In this document: positions 4,172 to 5,651 of the stretch, one piece after another
Position numbering within the stretch: the stretch's first letter is position 1
Layout of the letters: each line of letters begins with the position of its first letter
NCBI GenBank assembly: GCA_011523245.1
Contig: WTHG01000370.1
Location: 1-5,651 of the forward strand
Origin: Verrucomicrobiales bacterium
GTDB lineage: Bacteria > Verrucomicrobiota > Verrucomicrobiia > Limisphaerales > UBA1100
Direction: 5' to 3'
Length of the DNA stretch: 5,651 nt
Program-made: the position numbers and the translations under genes
Notes under the pieces: generated by a model
What the model saw: only the letters and a program-made list of their open reading frames with translations
Databases searched by the model: none
Told to the model about the DNA's origin: nothing

Positions 4172-5620
4172 ATGTTGATCCACGTATCCAGAGACGGCCA
4201 ACAATTCGGCCCGTATACCCCCGAGGATGTGCAGGCCTATCTGGCTGACGGCAGTCTTCTGACTACTGATCTCGGTTGGGTGGAAGGCACGGCTGAATGG
4301 GTGCCTCTGCCGCAATTAGTAAGGGGCGGGGCAGCACCGCCACCTGCCATTCCCGGCATCACCTGCCCTAAATGTGGGGCTGGCTTGGAGGCGGATCAAG
4401 TCATCTGTTTGGCCTGTGGGCACAATTTGGATGAACCGGTTGTGGAGGTTACGGAAGAAGCAAATGTACCGCAAGAGAAGCGGAAGATACCACCTTCATT
4501 AACTTACGAAGATGAATTGGCTGATCGATCTTCATTTGTGAATTCTGTGGGGTGGGGTCTCTTAATGGCTGGTTTGATGCCCGTATTCGGTGATGGAGAA
4601 TGGAAAGTTCCTGCCTGGAAATTCTGGGAATTAGCTGAATGGCAGGCGATGTACAGTATCATCGGACCTGTGGTGGTCGGTGTGATTTTAATAGTTTTGG
4701 CGTCGGCTATGCATGGTCGAAATCGAGGTATAGTAGTATTGGTGCTTGGGTTGACCATGGGAGGCTTGGCTTTGACGGATCCTGAGATTGGGGCTTTCAA
4801 ATTGGCGACCCCGGTAGAAGATACATCTACCCCTATTCCTGAGCCTCTGTCTTCCGAAGAAGCTGGAGGCACGGTGGATATCCCTGAAAAGGAGATCGAA
4901 CTTGTAGATAAAAATGTGTTTTTTGAAAAATTGGGCCTCGAACCAGATCAGCATTCAACGAGCATTACAGTTTTTTTGATTGGGTGGCTGCTGCTGGCGA
5001 TTGGAACGAAGTCGAGATTTTATCGGGTAGACAGTGTCATTGCTTATGGAATATCCATGTTGGGAGCGATTGGTATTTTGGTGTTCATGTTTATGCCTGG
5101 GCAGTATGGCATGCCTTTTATGGCGGCCATTGATGCTATGAGTAATAATATATTTTTGGGGGTCGGCCTTCTTTTGATGATGGCAATGCTACTGGGTGCT
5201 GCTGTTTTGTGCTTTATAAATACATTAGGTAAGAGGCCTAGCCAGATGAAACAATGGTCTAGCTTAGCCGTAACCCTTACCGTTATTTCTCTGGCTATGC
5301 CTGTGTTACCGACATGGGGGAAAGTGATCTATGACGAATGCAGAGATGATCATGAGCGAGCGGAAAAACGATTGGCGTATGTGGAAAGTCAGTTTGGCAC
5401 AATCTATACAGGGCAACAGGCGAGCCGGAAAGATATGGCTTTAAACAAGGTCGAAAAGCCGATCAGCGCGGTAATCGCGGCGTCCTGTGGTTGGTTGATG
5501 GCCGGAGTGAAATATATGGATTGGGTTGGTGGTATAATGATTTTGTTGCCCCTGGGGATGGTTGAAACGATCTGTGGCACTCGCGAGCGTGATAGTGATT
5601 TCATGGTATTGCAACAGTGA
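4172..5620 (+). CDS. GYF_2 (DUF4339) and zinc-ribbon polytopic membrane protein of unknown function
   Basis: I do not recognise this as a characterised protein. From ATG 4172 it has 482 residues. Residues 1-50 are a GYF_2/DUF4339 domain (IHVSRDGQQFGPYTPEDVQ, then LGWVEGTAEWVPLPQL), which in eukaryotic relatives binds proline-rich peptides. Residues 65-85 form a zinc ribbon, CPKCG then CLACG. After a charged linker come several hydrophobic segments at roughly 122-139, 158-180, 185-202, 263-279, 287-308, 325-349, 363-380 and 430-467, interrupted by an acidic, Pro/Ser/Thr-rich stretch (214-262) and a charged loop (384-430). GTG 4139 is an alternative start adding 11 residues, but GYF_2 proteins usually begin right at the domain, and neither start has a Shine-Dalgarno site. 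It lies 49 nt after the GNAT gene (16 nt with the GTG start), so operon membership is unclear. Its body is AT-richer than its first 300 bases. Confidence 0.85.
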   Translation: MLIHVSRDGQQFGPYTPEDVQAYLADGSLLTTDLGWVEGTAEWVPLPQLVRGGAAPPPAIPGITCPKCGAGLEADQVICLACGHNLDEPVVEVTEEANVPQEKRKIPPSLTYEDELADRSSFVNSVGWGLLMAGLMPVFGDGEWKVPAWKFWELAEWQAMYSIIGPVVVGVILIVLASAMHGRNRGIVVLVLGLTMGGLALTDPEIGAFKLATPVEDTSTPIPEPLSSEEAGGTVDIPEKEIELVDKNVFFEKLGLEPDQHSTSITVFLIGWLLLAIGTKSRFYRVDSVIAYGISMLGAIGILVFMFMPGQYGMPFMAAIDAMSNNIFLGVGLLLMMAMLLGAAVLCFINTLGKRPSQMKQWSSLAVTLTVISLAMPVLPTWGKVIYDECRDDHERAEKRLAYVESQFGTIYTGQQASRKDMALNKVEKPISAVIAASCGWLMAGVKYMDWVGGIMILLPLGMVETICGTRERDSDFMVLQQ

Positions 5621-5651
5621 TGGATTGGTTTATCGTTAAGAATGGGGAGGC
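5620..5651 (+). CDS. Start of a second GYF_2-like protein, 3'-truncated by window edge
   Basis: An ATG at 5620 shares its A with the TGA stop of the preceding gene (TGATG), a common translational-coupling arrangement. The frame stays open to the end of the window and reads MDWFIVKNGEA, the usual opening of GYF_2/DUF4339 domains (an aromatic-rich strand followed by a glycine turn). Only about ten residues are visible. The likely reading is a tandem pair of GYF_2 proteins, but the domain call rests on very little sequence. Confidence 0.5.
   Translation, partial: MDWFIVKNGE

Noticed and set aside
1..5651. tRNA, rRNA, CRISPR array, insertion sequence or attachment site
   Set aside because: No cloverleaf, rRNA signature, spaced direct repeats, transposase motif or terminal inverted repeats with target duplications were seen.

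Overview
The window reads as bacterial chromosome with every gene on the + strand and very little spacer. Confident calls are an RNA-metabolism block (ruvX end, truA, trmL), a SAM-I riboswitch with its terminator, an operon behind it (threonine-synthase-like enzyme, CysO-like sulfur carrier, NIL-domain protein, GNAT acetyltransferase), and one or two GYF_2-domain proteins at the right edge. The tight packing, the scarcity of Shine-Dalgarno sites, the cyanobacterial/actinobacterial style of threonine synthase and the GYF_2-plus-zinc-ribbon membrane protein suggest a Verrucomicrobiota- or Planctomycetota-like organism. This is a low-confidence guess from gene style, not from a marker gene.

Layout. 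Positions 1-278 hold the C-terminal part of RuvX/YqgF, which overlaps truA (275-1021) by ATGA. A 53-nt spacer with a perfect 10-bp inverted repeat leads to trmL (1075-1545). The 269-nt gap 1546-1814 is fully regulatory: a likely promoter (1559-1586), a short inverted repeat (1588-1607), a complete SAM-I (S-box) aptamer (1609-1722), a rho-independent terminator (1743-1772) whose left arm repeats the P1 5' arm, and a good Shine-Dalgarno site. After it come the thrC-like gene (1815-3080), the cysO/moaD-like gene (3089-3364), the NIL gene (3369-3668) and the GNAT gene (about 3679-4122), spaced by 4-10 nt. A polytopic GYF_2/zinc-ribbon membrane protein (about 4172-5620) follows, and its stop overlaps the start of another reading frame that also opens like a GYF_2 domain.

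How the genes may work together. The most interesting unit is the riboswitch operon. A SAM-I riboswitch normally shuts off methionine or sulfur-amino-acid genes when SAM is plentiful. Here it precedes a PLP enzyme of the threonine synthase family, a C-terminal Gly-Gly sulfur carrier very like mycobacterial CysO, and a stand-alone NIL domain (the ACT-like domain known from MetN and from archaeal homocysteine-synthesis proteins). My inference is a protein-thiocarboxylate route to homocysteine, with the enzyme using O-phosphohomoserine and taking sulfur from the carrier. The alternative is that the enzyme is an ordinary threonine synthase that happens to be SAM-regulated. Sequence alone cannot decide between them.
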